A DNA stretch of 64,000 nt from Bradyrhizobium sp. B124 (lineage in GTDB: Bacteria; Pseudomonadota; Alphaproteobacteria; Rhizobiales; Xanthobacteraceae): the NCBI RefSeq assembly GCF_038967635.1, contig NZ_CP152413.1, positions 3,038,001 through 3,102,000 of the forward strand, given 5' to 3'. Made by a program: the position numbers and the translations under genes. Positions 8,249 through 16,766 of the stretch are shown piece after piece (the stretch's first letter is position 1; the number at the start of each line of letters is the position of its first letter). The notes beneath the pieces were generated by a model that saw only the letters and a program-made list of their open reading frames with translations, ran no database searches and had not been told where the DNA came from.

Positions 8249-8899
8249 ATGTCAAGCATCGGTATGATATTGATATATTTGGGCCTTCCAGGTGCGGGAG
8301 ATCGAGGATTGGGTACCGCTGAACGGAAAGGCAGGGACCGGGCTGCGCGCGAGCATCGCATTGTCGCGGCAGCGCGGGTGATCGCAGAGCGCGAAGGATG
8401 GGATGGCGTTACAATCCGCCGCCTCGCCGACGAGATCGAATATAGCCAGCCCGTGCTCTACTCACATTTCAAGAACAGAGATGCGATTGTTGCGGCAGTT
8501 GCAGTCGAGGGCTTCAAGGAACTCACGGTCGCACTTCGCGAAGCAGCGAGCGGATCGACAGGACGAAACGCCCTCAAGAATGTCGCCCTGGCCTATCTCG
8601 CTTTTGCGCTGGATCGTCCCGCGCTTTACGACGCCATGTTTGTCCTGCCAACGGATTTGCGGTTCGCCGAAGCTGGCACCAGACCTGAACTGCGGGCCGG
8701 TTTCGAAGCACTCGCGGCGGTCGTCGCGCCGTTTTGCGTCGAGGTAGCTGATGTGACCGAGACTTTTTGGGCAGCCCTTCATGGGCTCGCTGCACTCGAA
8801 CGTTCGGGCCGAGTTAGGCCCGGCGCGCGCAACCAACGCATCGCACTCGTGGTCCGGGCGATCGTCGTTTCCGGAGACAGCTCGCGTGCTCGCGGCTGA
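8249..8899 (+). CDS. TetR/AcrR family transcriptional regulator
   Basis: Up to 216 residues. The helix-turn-helix domain is at about residues 35-85 (RIVAAARVIAEREGWDGVTI, then YSQPVLYSHFKNRDAI), with the usual TetR recognition helix. The C-terminal ligand-binding domain resembles the TetR_C_33/WHG type (DRPALYDAMF). The first about 25 residues (LIYLGLPGAGDRGLG) look untypical, so the real start may be downstream of 8249. It is divergent from the DUF4267-DoxX pair and probably represses it through the palindrome at 8215-8233. Confidence 0.87.
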   Translation: MSSIGMILIYLGLPGAGDRGLGTAERKGRDRAAREHRIVAAARVIAEREGWDGVTIRRLADEIEYSQPVLYSHFKNRDAIVAAVAVEGFKELTVALREAASGSTGRNALKNVALAYLAFALDRPALYDAMFVLPTDLRFAEAGTRPELRAGFEALAAVVAPFCVEVADVTETFWAALHGLAALERSGRVRPGARNQRIALVVRAIVVSGDSSRARG

Positions 8900-8985
8900 G
8901 ACGCTCAGTTAAACGACTGCTTCGGCGGATCGAGACTGGCCGCCCGCTTGTGAGTCTGCGCGCTGGTCTGCTGCGCGGTGTCGCA

Positions 8986-9180
8986 CTACTTCCGGAACAC
9001 CTGCTTCGAACAGGCGTCGAACCTGGCCACCGGCCGGTCCATCTGCCACAGTTCGACATCATGGCGGTCGACAAGACGGCTGGCCGATGTGACGGCCTGA
9101 TCGTCATCGCTGCACTCCATGTTGACCACGCCGATGGATCGGCTGTGCGGTCCGACGATATAGGCGCGATAGGTCGTCAT
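8986..9180 (-). CDS. Hypothetical small protein (64 aa)
   Basis: A 64-residue cytoplasmic protein, MTTYRAYIVGPHSRSIGVV..., with the alternating pattern of a small alpha/beta fold and a C-terminal HDVELWQMDRPVARFD segment. I recognise this pattern as a recurrent small Bradyrhizobium protein of unknown role (recollection, not a search). The ribosome site GGAGAACG lies just before the ATG. No neighbour suggests a function. Confidence 0.7.
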   Translation of the reverse strand: MTTYRAYIVGPHSRSIGVVNMECSDDDQAVTSASRLVDRHDVELWQMDRPVARFDACSKQVFRK

Positions 9181-9320
9181 CTTCGTTCTCCGGCTGTTGC
9201 AGCGAAGATGAGCGCGAGGACGTATGAATACGAGACGAACCGCGACGAGATCTTATAAAGGCGGAATAAGCGCCTGCCCCGAACAGCCCACCATGCGCGG
9301 CAGGCCGCTCAAGACCGCCG

Positions 9321-9695
9321 TCAGGCCGGCGCGCCGTTCTTGAGCAGCTTCGTCAGGGCCGCGACCAGTTCGTCGGGCGAGAACGGCTTGTTGAGGAGCA
9401 CGCTGTCCGGCACGCCCCGGGTCGGCCACTCGTCGCCGCCGCCGCCGGTGATGTAGAGCACAGGGAATGACGGATCGATCTCGCGGGCGCCGCGCGCCAC
9501 CCGCCAGCCGTCGAGCCGGCCAAGCAGGCGGATGTCGGTGACCAGCGCACTGTATTTGGTTCGGAACGCCTTCAGCAGCGTCAGGGCTTCCTCACCCGAG
9601 CCTGCGATCGCCGGCTCATAGCCGCCGTCTCTCAGGGCGTCCTCTACCATCATCTGAAGATCACGATCGTCTTCGATGACGAGAATGATCGGCAC
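9321..9695 (-). CDS. Single-domain response regulator (receiver only)
   Basis: 124 residues from a GTG start at 9695 (VPIILVIEDDRD). An upstream in-frame extension is unlikely to be coding because it lacks receiver character. Acidic pocket IEDD, phosphoacceptor Asp54 in LVTDIRLLG, and Lys103 in LLNKPFSP complete a CheY-like receiver. There is no output domain, so it works as a phosphate sink, adaptor or diffusible partner of a histidine kinase encoded elsewhere. The glycine run after YITGGGGDEW replaces the usual T/S-containing loop, a little atypical. Stand-alone gene. Confidence 0.85.
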   Translation of the reverse strand: MPIILVIEDDRDLQMMVEDALRDGGYEPAIAGSGEEALTLLKAFRTKYSALVTDIRLLGRLDGWRVARGAREIDPSFPVLYITGGGGDEWPTRGVPDSVLLNKPFSPDELVAALTKLLKNGAPA

Positions 9696-9815
9696 GTCTT
9701 GCAAAGCTATCCCCCAGAAATCAACCGGGTGCGCCCGGCTCAGCGAGCATATGCAGCAAATAGTGGCTACCGTTTGCACGGCACCCCCAGTAATAATACG
9801 GGTATCAGACGCGTC

Positions 9816-11033
9816 CTATTCGTCGGCGAATTCGTCTTCTTCGTTGACCCCCGCCTTACCCCGCGGAGCCGGCCTTCTGCCGCCAAGCGATCCTGTGACA
9901 TAAGGTTCGCGCGCTGCATAGGGGCTACGGCCGCCGGCGCGCGCCGCGACCTCTTCGCCGGAGACGGCAGCGGGCTGGCAGATCAGGCGCCGGCTGGCCC
10001 GGCGCATCAGATCCACATGGATGTGGTCGTAGTGATAGACGTTGGAACCCGGCGCCAGCACCGTGGTGAATTGCTGGCAGGCAGCGGCCTGGACATCGCG
10101 CAGAAAGCCCTGCTCCTCCGGCAGGCCCTTCCAGCCATCCTTCACCGAGATGCGCCGGCCATCAGAGAGCGTGAAGGCCGCGATATCGAGCGCATTGCCG
10201 AAGGCGTGCTCGGAAATATGCGCGTGCGAATTGCCGTTCATGCCGCGGCAGGAATAGGCCGAGATCTGCTTGATCTCGACGACGCGCGCGCCGAACCAGC
10301 GCTGCGCCGCCGGCTGCACGGAATCGGCGAGCCAGCGCTCCAGCACCGAGACGATCGGGCACGCCAGCGTTGCGGCAGGCTTCACTGCGACCGGGCCGAC
10401 CGTCATCACCGGATTGCCGTTCGACGGACCGAGCCGTGGCGGCAGTGGCGCGCCTGGCGGTTGCTGCGAATACGGCGCAGGTGAATAGGGCGCGGTCGCG
10501 CCCTCGCGCTGCGGATTACTGCGCAGGCCAGGATAATAAGGTCGCTCGCCGCTGGCATCGGGCGAGCCGTCCGGCGGCAGGTCGATCTCGCCCTGCTGCG
10601 GCGGGACGCCGGGCGCCGACAGCGACACCGGTCCGTTAGGCTGGCCGCCATAGTTCGGCTGCCCGACGGCCTGTTCGGAGTACGGCGCCTGCGCGGGCGG
10701 CGGGCCCGGCTGACGATTGATCGGCCAACGCGGCTGGTTGCCGACGGACGCCGGTGGACGCAGGCTGTCGTCGGCAAATCCGTAAGCCGAACTGGTTTCG
10801 CCGAGCGCGGCGACCTTGAGCGGAAACTCGGCGCCGCAGACGCCTGGGCCGGAGATCGGATCGATGCGGACGAGGTCCGGGCCTTCCTTGACTGCGCCGG
10901 ATTTCAGGCATGCGGCCTCGGCCTCGGCCCGCCACGGTTCGCGCTCGGCAGTCTGGAACAGACCGCGGCCGCAACCAGCAAGCGACACAAGGACAAGGGA
11001 GCCGACGAGATACAAACGAACTCCACGCGTCAT
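9816..11033 (-). CDS. Extensin-family lipoprotein, LAS-type peptidase fold
   Basis: 405 residues. The N-terminus is a lipoprotein signal with lipobox LAGC. A long Pro/Gly/Gln-rich low-complexity stretch (about residues 95-220) links it to a C-terminal extensin-like domain. That domain carries EHAFGNALDIA and YHYDHIHVDL, the zinc-ligand pattern of LAS metallopeptidases (D-Ala-D-Ala carboxypeptidase/VanY-like), so a peptidoglycan-trimming role at the outer membrane is plausible. The Cys pairs (CPIV...CRGM, CQQF...CQPA) are those of the extensin-like family. Despite the name there is no relation to plant extensin function. Confidence 0.87.
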   Translation of the reverse strand: MTRGVRLYLVGSLVLVSLAGCGRGLFQTAEREPWRAEAEAACLKSGAVKEGPDLVRIDPISGPGVCGAEFPLKVAALGETSSAYGFADDSLRPPASVGNQPRWPINRQPGPPPAQAPYSEQAVGQPNYGGQPNGPVSLSAPGVPPQQGEIDLPPDGSPDASGERPYYPGLRSNPQREGATAPYSPAPYSQQPPGAPLPPRLGPSNGNPVMTVGPVAVKPAATLACPIVSVLERWLADSVQPAAQRWFGARVVEIKQISAYSCRGMNGNSHAHISEHAFGNALDIAAFTLSDGRRISVKDGWKGLPEEQGFLRDVQAAACQQFTTVLAPGSNVYHYDHIHVDLMRRASRRLICQPAAVSGEEVAARAGGRSPYAAREPYVTGSLGGRRPAPRGKAGVNEEDEFADE

Positions 11034-11536
11034 GGCGCGGAGGTTCTGCGAATTTGATTAAAGACTCTTCAACGCATTTCGACTGCTTGATTTCAGGTGC
11101 CTTTAACCATGCGGCGGAACCCGGCAGGGCAATTCGCGCGACCGCATCGATCTCGTTGTGTCATCAACTGTGGCGAATGCTCCGCATACGTCGCAGCGGA
11201 GCGACGCCACCGCATTGTTGTGGTCGAGAAGGCATCGAGGTTGGACATCCTGCGGCATCGTCATTCACCTTTCGATTGTGTTTCAAAGCACAACAACCTT
11301 TCTGAGGCCCGACAGACGGTATCCGGGACCGGCAGCCTGACCGCAACCCGCAACGCCGCGGAATTTATTTGCGTGCGCTTCAACGTCTTGATTCGCCGCC
11401 TGTTTGAGCCACGCATCGCAATGCGGCATCGCATGGGAACATCGAGCTTGGCAGCAAGGCTGACTTTTTCGGCCAGGAACCTCTTGCTAGCTTTCGTGTT
11501 AATGCGGGCAGCGTTGTGAGCCAAGGGAGCTTCCCA
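11034..11536. other. 503-bp region with no recognisable gene
   Basis: Between the reverse-strand extensin gene and a 31-codon forward gene. I see no conserved protein in any frame and no tRNA. It contains a TTGTG/CACAA inverted pair near 11277-11294 and presumably promoters for both flanking genes. Confidence 0.4.
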
Positions 11537-11632
11537 ATGGATTTCGCGAGTCCTCTGCTGAGCAAGCTGAGCATTGTGGCCGCGTACATCGCGTTCGCCT
11601 TCGTCGGCGCCATCATTCTCGGCGTGTTCTAA
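11537..11632 (+). CDS. 31-residue single-pass membrane microprotein
   Basis: ATG at 11537 and TAA at 11632 encode a 31-residue peptide beginning MDFASPLLSKLSIVAAYIAF and ending GAIILGVF. Residues about 11-31 form one hydrophobic helix. A Shine-Dalgarno-like AAGGGAG is 7 bases upstream and a strong terminator follows 25 bases later. This gene-plus-terminator layout is good evidence that it is a real transcript. The function is unknown; such peptides often bind larger membrane complexes. Confidence 0.68.
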   Translation: MDFASPLLSKLSIVAAYIAFAFVGAIILGVF

Positions 11633-11656
11633 AGCATTCGACCAGGCCATGAGTTC

Positions 11657-11695
11657 AGCGCCCGGGCGGCCGCCCCCGCCGGGCGCTTTGTTTTT
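11657..11695 (+). terminator. Rho-independent terminator after the microprotein gene
   Basis: Nine-base stem AGCGCCCGG / CCGGGCGCT (11657-11665 with 11679-11687), 13-base loop, then TTGTTTTT. Strong intrinsic terminator for the forward strand. Confidence 0.8.
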
Positions 11696-11702
11696 CTCTC
11701 AG

Positions 11703-11831
11703 CCCGTCATCCCCGCGCAAAGGCTTCGCCTTTGCCGCTGGAGGTGCGAGCGGAGCGAGCCTCGAAGGATGCACGGCCACCAGCGGGGCCGTCGACCCTT
11801 CGAGACGCGCTTCGCGCTCCTCAGGGTGACG
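11703..11831. repeat. Palindromic intergenic repeat, family A
   Basis: Composite of CCGTCATCCCCGCGC, an internal AAAGGC/GCCTTT hairpin, CGAGCGGAGCGAGCCTCGAAGG, GGGTCGACCCTTCGAGACGCG-like core and CTCCTCAGGGTGACGG end. Shares its right half closely with 5641-5739 and 51724-51820. Confidence 0.75.
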
Positions 11832-11856
11832 GACCAGGAAGCGCCTCGCCATCATC

Positions 11857-12197
11857 TCAAAAATTCGAACAGCTCGATCCGGTGATGCCGCCGATCGTAA
11901 AATCGTGGCAGACGAGGCCGGGATTGTCGGGATCTGGATAGCCGTCGTCGTGCCGGCGCAGCGTGCGAATGGTGTGGCTGAAGCGCCAGCCGCGGGCGCG
12001 CATGCAGCTCTTGTATTGCCGCACGTCGGCGTGCCGTTCTGCGGCGCGCCAAACTGCGCATCGCACACCGCGGCGTCGGCATGCAGCGCGTCGTCGCCGC
12101 GCTTCTGTTTTGACATGTTGGTGTAGATGTCGTTGTCGGCACGGGCGGCGGCGACGCTGCCGAAGAGCAGCAGCGCGACCAGGCTCAGGCGTTTCAT
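11857..12197 (-). pseudogene. Frameshifted small secreted protein
   Basis: The N-terminal part from ATG 12197 ([20 protein letters not shown], a clear signal peptide) reads to about ...[12 protein letters not shown]. The matching C-terminal part ([13 protein letters not shown] ... [17 protein letters not shown], stop at 11857) lies in another frame. The frames can be joined by adding one base near 12021-12030. The joined protein would be about 113 residues, secreted, with four or more Cys. It looks like a small periplasmic family in which a Cys-Met-x-x-x-Gly-Trp motif is conserved. Either a one-base deletion inactivated the gene or the assembly has an error here. GGAGG precedes the start. Confidence 0.68.
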
Positions 12198-12300
12198 GTT
12201 TGCCTCCATCGCTTGCGAGGACAGTGCTGACCTCTATCGGTCGCGCACGAGGCGGCAAACGGTTCGAGGGCATCCGGTTACAAATTGGACAGCTGCGCGT

Positions 12301-13146
12301 TCAGGAGCGCGGCTCGCCCCGGAACTGGCCCTGCGTGATCACGCGCTGCCGTGCGTGCGAGACGCGGACCCAGTCGGCACCGGTGCAATAGACGCGGCCG
12401 AGCGCGCAGGACGAGACCCGCAGCCTGTCAGCGCCCTTCAACTCGATCGTGCCGTAACGGATGTTGCCGCTGTCCTGGCTGTAGACGCCGCCGTTCCAGC
12501 GCGCGTCCGTCTTCGGCTTCATGTTGATCAGCACCGCTTCACCGAGATCGCGCGTGGTCCTGTCGAGCGCATAACCGCACAGCGCCATGCCGCAGAGCCG
12601 GATGCGCACCAGATTGTTGGCTTCGGTCTGCCAGTCGCCGATCGGACCGTCGTCCGGTTCGTCGGCCTCGCGCGAGACACGTATCACCGACGGCGCCGGA
12701 CGCGCAGGCGCTGCGGCCGCCGCGGCCGGCGGCGGAGGTGGAGGCGGAGCTGCGACGTTCGGCGGTGGCGGGGGCGTCATCACGCGCGGCGGCGACGGTG
12801 CCGACGGTGGCGGAGCGGCAGCGGGCGCGGCTGGGGCGGGCTTGTACACGATGATCGGTGGCGGCGCAGGAGGCGCTGCCGGCACGGGCGCGGGCAGCGC
12901 GCTTGCGGCCGGCGCAGCAGGGATCGCTGCCGTCGTCGCCGGCGCGGACACCGGCTTGAGCGTGCGGCCGTTGTCACCGCCGTCGTCGCGCCTGGGGCCG
13001 CCAGAGACCGAGACGCAGGACAGCGAGCGGCAGCGCGTCGAATCGAGATGGACGCGATGGCCGCCAATCGAGAACGTGATGCCCTCACCGGCATGGACGA
13101 AGGGCGTGAACAGCATCAGTGCGACGAGCAGGCAGAAGCGCTTCAT
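12301..13146 (-). CDS. Secreted DUF2147-domain protein with proline-rich linker (paralogue 1)
   Basis: 281 residues. Signal peptide MKRFCLLVALMLFTPFVHAG, then a short Cys-paired domain (GITFSIGGHRVHL ... SLSCVSVSG). A long Pro/Ala-rich linker (about residues 70-165) joins it to a C-terminal DUF2147 domain (GPIGDWQTEANNLVRIRLCG ... VLINMKP ... GADWVRVS). DUF2147 proteins are secreted, beta-rich and of unknown activity. It is head-to-head with a paralogue at 13330-14106 sharing the same three-part design. The linker suggests extension across the periplasm or cell wall. Confidence 0.82.
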   Translation of the reverse strand: MKRFCLLVALMLFTPFVHAGEGITFSIGGHRVHLDSTRCRSLSCVSVSGGPRRDDGGDNGRTLKPVSAPATTAAIPAAPAASALPAPVPAAPPAPPPIIVYKPAPAAPAAAPPPSAPSPPRVMTPPPPPNVAAPPPPPPPAAAAAAPARPAPSVIRVSREADEPDDGPIGDWQTEANNLVRIRLCGMALCGYALDRTTRDLGEAVLINMKPKTDARWNGGVYSQDSGNIRYGTIELKGADRLRVSSCALGRVYCTGADWVRVSHARQRVITQGQFRGEPRS

Positions 13147-13329
13147 CGAAGCCTCCAGAACATCCGATGACGCTTAAGGCCGCCGTGCTCGCGGCGCAGT
13201 GATCTCCGTCACCGTGGCGAGCCATTCGGCTCAGCCCGCAACGTGACGCACATCACGGAAACGGGAGCCGGCGGCGGGTAGCGTCCAGACCAATCGATCC
13301 AGCCCCGCTCAACGCCATGGAGACTTAAG

Positions 13330-14106
13330 ATGAAGAAGCTCGTTGCGATCGCCGCGCTGCTGATGGCCACCACATCGGCGCATGCCGGCGGCACCGGCAT
13401 CACCTTCCAGATCGACGGCCAGCGCATCCATGTCGAGGCGCCGCGCAATTGCAGCGCGCTGTCCTGCATCCGCATCTCGGCGCCGGGCTATAGCGGCACG
13501 ATCGGCGGCATCAGCAAGAACCTCGGCTCGAAGTCCGACGACGATGACGATGTCGCCTCGACGAGCTCGCCGTCACCCGCGCCGCCGGCCGCGCCCGCAC
13601 CTGCACCTTCACCTGCGCCGGTTCAGGCCGCCGCGCCGCAGCCGGCCGCGCCAGCCGCTGCCGCGGTCCCGCCGCCTCCGCCGCCCCCTGCGCCACCGGC
13701 GACGGTTGCGACCACGGCCCCCGCGCCGGTTGACGCCGCGCCCGTTGCGCCGGCCCCGGTCGCCGCACAGCCCGCGCCGCAGCCGCAAGCCGCTCCGACT
13801 GCGGCTGCACCAGCGGCGGCGCCAACCGGACCGATCGGCGTCTGGGCCACCGAGGAAAACAAGGGCAACGTCCGTGTCGAAGCCTGCGGCACCAATCTCT
13901 GCGGCTATTCGATGAAGAGCAACGAGCGCATCCTGATCAACATGAAGCCCGACGGCAGCAAGTGGAGCGGCCGCATCCACGATCCCGATTCCGGGCGCAA
14001 CTACGACTCGACGATCGCGATGAAAGGCCCGAATGCGATGCGCGTGCAGGGCTGCGCCTTCGGCGGCATGTTCTGCGGCGGCCAGACCTGGAAGCGGGTC
14101 AGCTAG
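13330..14106 (+). CDS. Secreted DUF2147-domain protein with proline-rich linker (paralogue 2)
   Basis: 258 residues. Signal peptide MKKLVAIAALLMATTSAHAG, then GITFQIDGQRIHVEAPRNC...LSCIRISAPG, a DDDDD acidic patch, an Ala/Pro linker (about residues 80-165) and a DUF2147 domain (GPIGVWATEENKGNVRVEACG ... ILINMKPDGSKWSGRI ... GQTWKRVS). Same architecture as the divergent neighbour at 12301-13146, with different linker sequence. The start follows GGAGACTTAAG. The 183-bp gap between the two starts probably holds shared regulation. Function unknown. Confidence 0.83.
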   Translation: MKKLVAIAALLMATTSAHAGGTGITFQIDGQRIHVEAPRNCSALSCIRISAPGYSGTIGGISKNLGSKSDDDDDVASTSSPSPAPPAAPAPAPSPAPVQAAAPQPAAPAAAAVPPPPPPPAPPATVATTAPAPVDAAPVAPAPVAAQPAPQPQAAPTAAAPAAAPTGPIGVWATEENKGNVRVEACGTNLCGYSMKSNERILINMKPDGSKWSGRIHDPDSGRNYDSTIAMKGPNAMRVQGCAFGGMFCGGQTWKRVS

Positions 14107-14269
14107 GGCCTGACATCTCCGGATCGTTCTGATGTCCGCTGCCGCGCAAACGGCGAGCGGACATCAGGTTTTCTGCCAGTGCGGCGGTCGCTTCATGTCG
14201 ATCGCCGGACGCGCTATAAGTGCCGCCGTGTCGAGGTTGAATCGAACCTGCGGGCGGCTTGCGATGGCG

Positions 14270-15373
14270 ATGACGGCTCTTGAATTCGGTCTCCGGGGCG
14301 CGGTGGTCGCATTGTTCCTGGTGGTTTGCGCGGTGCTGCTGCTGCGCTACGCGGCGGTGCATCGCGCTGCGCATCTCGGTGCCGCGATGGGCGTGGCCGG
14401 CGCGGCCTACGCGATCACCACTGCGCCGTTCTTTCCCGCATCGTCATTCGGCTGGAGCTCTCCGTTCATCGCCTTCGCGATGGGCTCGCCGGTGATCTTC
14501 TGGCTGTGGGCGCGCGCGATGTTCGACGAGCGGTTTGCCCTGCGGCCCTGGCACGCGGCGGTGTGGACGCTGCTCGCCGGCCTTGGTGTTGTGAGCCATA
14601 ATTGCTGGACGATCTGGCCCGATCTCGCCGGGCCGTGCGGCCGCGCCCTGGCGCTGGCGACGATCGCTTTCGCCGTGCTCGGGATCGCGCAAATTCCGAA
14701 GGGATGGCGCACCGCCGTGACCACGGCACGCGGCCGGATCCTGATCGCGCTGCTGATCGGCATCGGCCTTCAGATGATGTTCGCCGCGGCGGCCGGGCTC
14801 GCCGCGATTCCGACCCGCTCGATCAGCCTCAGCGCCGTGCTCGCGCTTGGCGCATTCGCGCTGATCGCGATCTGGATGATGCTGTTCGATCCGCCCGAGA
14901 GCCAGCCGGCGGTTGCCGGCGCCCGCGGCGGAAATGGCCAGGCCACACCGGTCGCGCGATCGCTCACCAATGCCGGTCCGCCGCCTTCCAGCCAGGCCGC
15001 GCTCAATCACCTCAAGCACCTGATGGCGACCGAGCGGACCTATCGGCAGGAGGGGCTGACCATCGGCGTGCTGGCAGTCAAGCTCGGCATGCCGGAATAC
15101 CGGCTGCGGATGCTGATCAATGACGGACTTGGCCACCGCAACTTCAACGCCTTCCTCAACCGCTACCGGCTCGACGAAGCCAAGGCGGCGCTCGCCGATG
15201 TCGGCCAGGCCGAGGTGCCGGTGCTGACGATTGCGCTCGATGCCGGGTTCCAGTCGCTGGCGCCGTTCAACCGCGCCTTCAAGGCGGACACTGGGCTGAC
15301 GCCGACCGAGTTTCGGCGCCGGGCGACGGCCGCGCAAACCACGAACACTGCGGAAATCGCTCGATCGGAGTGA
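14270..15373 (+). CDS. AraC-family regulator with N-terminal membrane domain
   Basis: About 367 residues from ATG 14270 (MTALEFGLRGAVVALFLVV); ATG 14264 is two codons earlier and an upstream ATG at 14132 would add an unlikely 46-residue Cys-rich leader. Six to seven hydrophobic helices fill residues about 8-210, like the 7TM-AraC group. The C-terminal AraC/XylS helix-turn-helix domain covers about residues 265-355 (LTIGVLAVKLGMPEYRLRML ... IALDAGFQSLAPFNRAFKAD). It probably senses a membrane or periplasmic signal and binds DNA from the membrane. Target genes cannot be inferred; YciB follows 145 bp downstream. Confidence 0.85.
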   Translation: MTALEFGLRGAVVALFLVVCAVLLLRYAAVHRAAHLGAAMGVAGAAYAITTAPFFPASSFGWSSPFIAFAMGSPVIFWLWARAMFDERFALRPWHAAVWTLLAGLGVVSHNCWTIWPDLAGPCGRALALATIAFAVLGIAQIPKGWRTAVTTARGRILIALLIGIGLQMMFAAAAGLAAIPTRSISLSAVLALGAFALIAIWMMLFDPPESQPAVAGARGGNGQATPVARSLTNAGPPPSSQAALNHLKHLMATERTYRQEGLTIGVLAVKLGMPEYRLRMLINDGLGHRNFNAFLNRYRLDEAKAALADVGQAEVPVLTIALDAGFQSLAPFNRAFKADTGLTPTEFRRRATAAQTTNTAEIARSE

Positions 15374-15517
15374 GAATTCACTCCTCGATTTCAGAAATCG
15401 ATAGGCTTGCGGCCCGACAATCTGCCTAGCTGTGCCGACACGGGCGCGGATCGCGCCAAGGCGTGACATGACAACTTGACCTGGCAACGTGATCTGGCAA
15501 GCGGAGTTCGACGGCCG

Positions 15518-16132
15518 ATGAAGCACTTTTTTACCGCGGCAAAGCTGCTGGCCCTCGACCTGGCATCGACCCTAGTCTTTCTGGTTCTGTTCCTGCTGAC
15601 GCACAACACCGCGCTCTCGGTCGGTATCGGCATCGCGTTCGGCGTCACGCAGATCGGCATCCAGATCGTGCGCCGGAGGCGGATCGACACCATGGAATGG
15701 CTGAGCCTGTTCCTGGTGGTCACCGCCGGCACTGCGACATTGCTTACGAATGACCCGCGCTTCGTGCTGTTCAAGCCGAGCGTGATCTACGCAATCGTCG
15801 GCGTCGTGATGCTGAAGCGAGGCTGGCTCAACCGCTATCTGCCCGAGATCGCGCAGACCGTCGTGCCCGATGTCGCCGTGATGGTCGGCTACGCCTGGGC
15901 AGCCCTGATGTTTACCTCCGCCGCCGTGAATGCCTTCGTCGCGCTGACCTGCGAGATCACGACATGGGCTGTGGTGATGCCGATCTTCGGCATCGTGAGC
16001 AAGATCGCGGTGTTCCTCGGCGGCTTTGCCGCGATCCGCCTCATCGCCAAGCGCCGCATCCGCGCCATGCCCGAAGCCCAGCGCGAGGCCGTGCTCGCGC
16101 TCGAGGGGGCTCCGGCGGCGGCGACACCATAG
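15518..16132 (+). CDS. yciB: YciB/intracellular septation protein A family membrane protein
   Basis: 204 residues from ATG 15518 (MKHFFTAAKLLALDLASTLV). Five to six membrane helices and the conserved segments FFTAAKLLALDLAST, NDPRFVLFKPSVIYA and LKRGWLNRYLP resemble YciB (IspZ). In E. coli YciB is an inner-membrane protein affecting envelope synthesis and septation. The C-terminal region is more divergent than in enterobacteria. The upstream in-frame start at 15476 would add a poorly coding 14 residues. No obvious partner gene. Confidence 0.78.
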   Translation: MKHFFTAAKLLALDLASTLVFLVLFLLTHNTALSVGIGIAFGVTQIGIQIVRRRRIDTMEWLSLFLVVTAGTATLLTNDPRFVLFKPSVIYAIVGVVMLKRGWLNRYLPEIAQTVVPDVAVMVGYAWAALMFTSAAVNAFVALTCEITTWAVVMPIFGIVSKIAVFLGGFAAIRLIAKRRIRAMPEAQREAVLALEGAPAAATP

Positions 16133-16162
16133 GCGCTGACGTTACCCGTCGGCGTGTGGTTA

Positions 16163-16196
16163 ACGAAACAAACCGGCGTGCGACGAAACCATTTTG
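16163..16196 (+). promoter_or_regulatory. ACGAAAC direct-repeat element (copy 1)
   Basis: Two direct repeats of ACGAAAC 20 bp apart (16163-16169 and 16183-16189), the second extended to ACGAAACCATTTTG. The same arrangement, including ACGAAACAAA and the 14-mer, recurs at 32434-32479 before the L,D-transpeptidase gene. Here it ends 92 bp before the start of the gene at 16288. Likely a regulator site or promoter element; identity unknown. Confidence 0.5.
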
Positions 16197-16287
16197 CCAT
16201 GCGCACGAAGAACTGCCGAAACCAAGCCTCCCTAGTGATGACCTCGACGACGCGCTGCAACGGCGCGCTCACCACAAGGGGGACATC

Positions 16288-16614
16288 ATGGCTTTCACCG
16301 CTTCGACGCTTCGTCACGGCAAACTGCTGGCGGCAACCGCGTTCACGCTCGGACTGTTGACGTCGGCGTCCTATGCCTACACCGACGAGCAGCAGCAGAT
16401 GTGCACCGGCGACGCCATGCGGCTGTGCAGCTCGGAAATCCCCGATGTCGATCGCGTCACCGCCTGCATGGTTCGGCAGCGCGCGCTGCTCAGCGATGGC
16501 TGCAAGGCGGTGTTTCACTACGTGCCGCCCGCAACCGCCGCGCAGCCTGCAAGCTATGCTCCCGCGGCCAAGCCGGCGAAGCCACTCAACATCACTCCTC
16601 ACAAGCGCGGCTAA
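16288..16614 (+). CDS. Small secreted Cys-containing protein (108 aa)
   Basis: 108 residues from ATG 16288, preceded by AAGGGGGAC. N-terminal signal region ends ...LLTSASYAYTDEQQ. The mature part has MCTGDAMRLCSSEIPDVDR followed by ACMVRQRALLSDGC, a CxxDxxRLC...C...C spacing that resembles the cysteine-rich repeat seen in GLG1-like bacterial proteins. The C-terminus is Ala/Pro/Lys-rich. Probably periplasmic; function unknown. Shares an upstream ACGAAAC element with the L,D-transpeptidase gene at 32579. Confidence 0.75.
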   Translation: MAFTASTLRHGKLLAATAFTLGLLTSASYAYTDEQQQMCTGDAMRLCSSEIPDVDRVTACMVRQRALLSDGCKAVFHYVPPATAAQPASYAPAAKPAKPLNITPHKRG

Positions 16615-16766
16615 CCAAAACCCCAACAACGACCAAGCGCCGCGCTTCCTTCCGGGAGTGCGGTGCTTGATCGTTCGGGGCCGCCATGACAACAAGGCAG
16701 GACCGTTCATTCGGCATTCAGCCTGACGCGGCTCAATTGCCGATCCCCAATGCCTTCCGGGAATCG

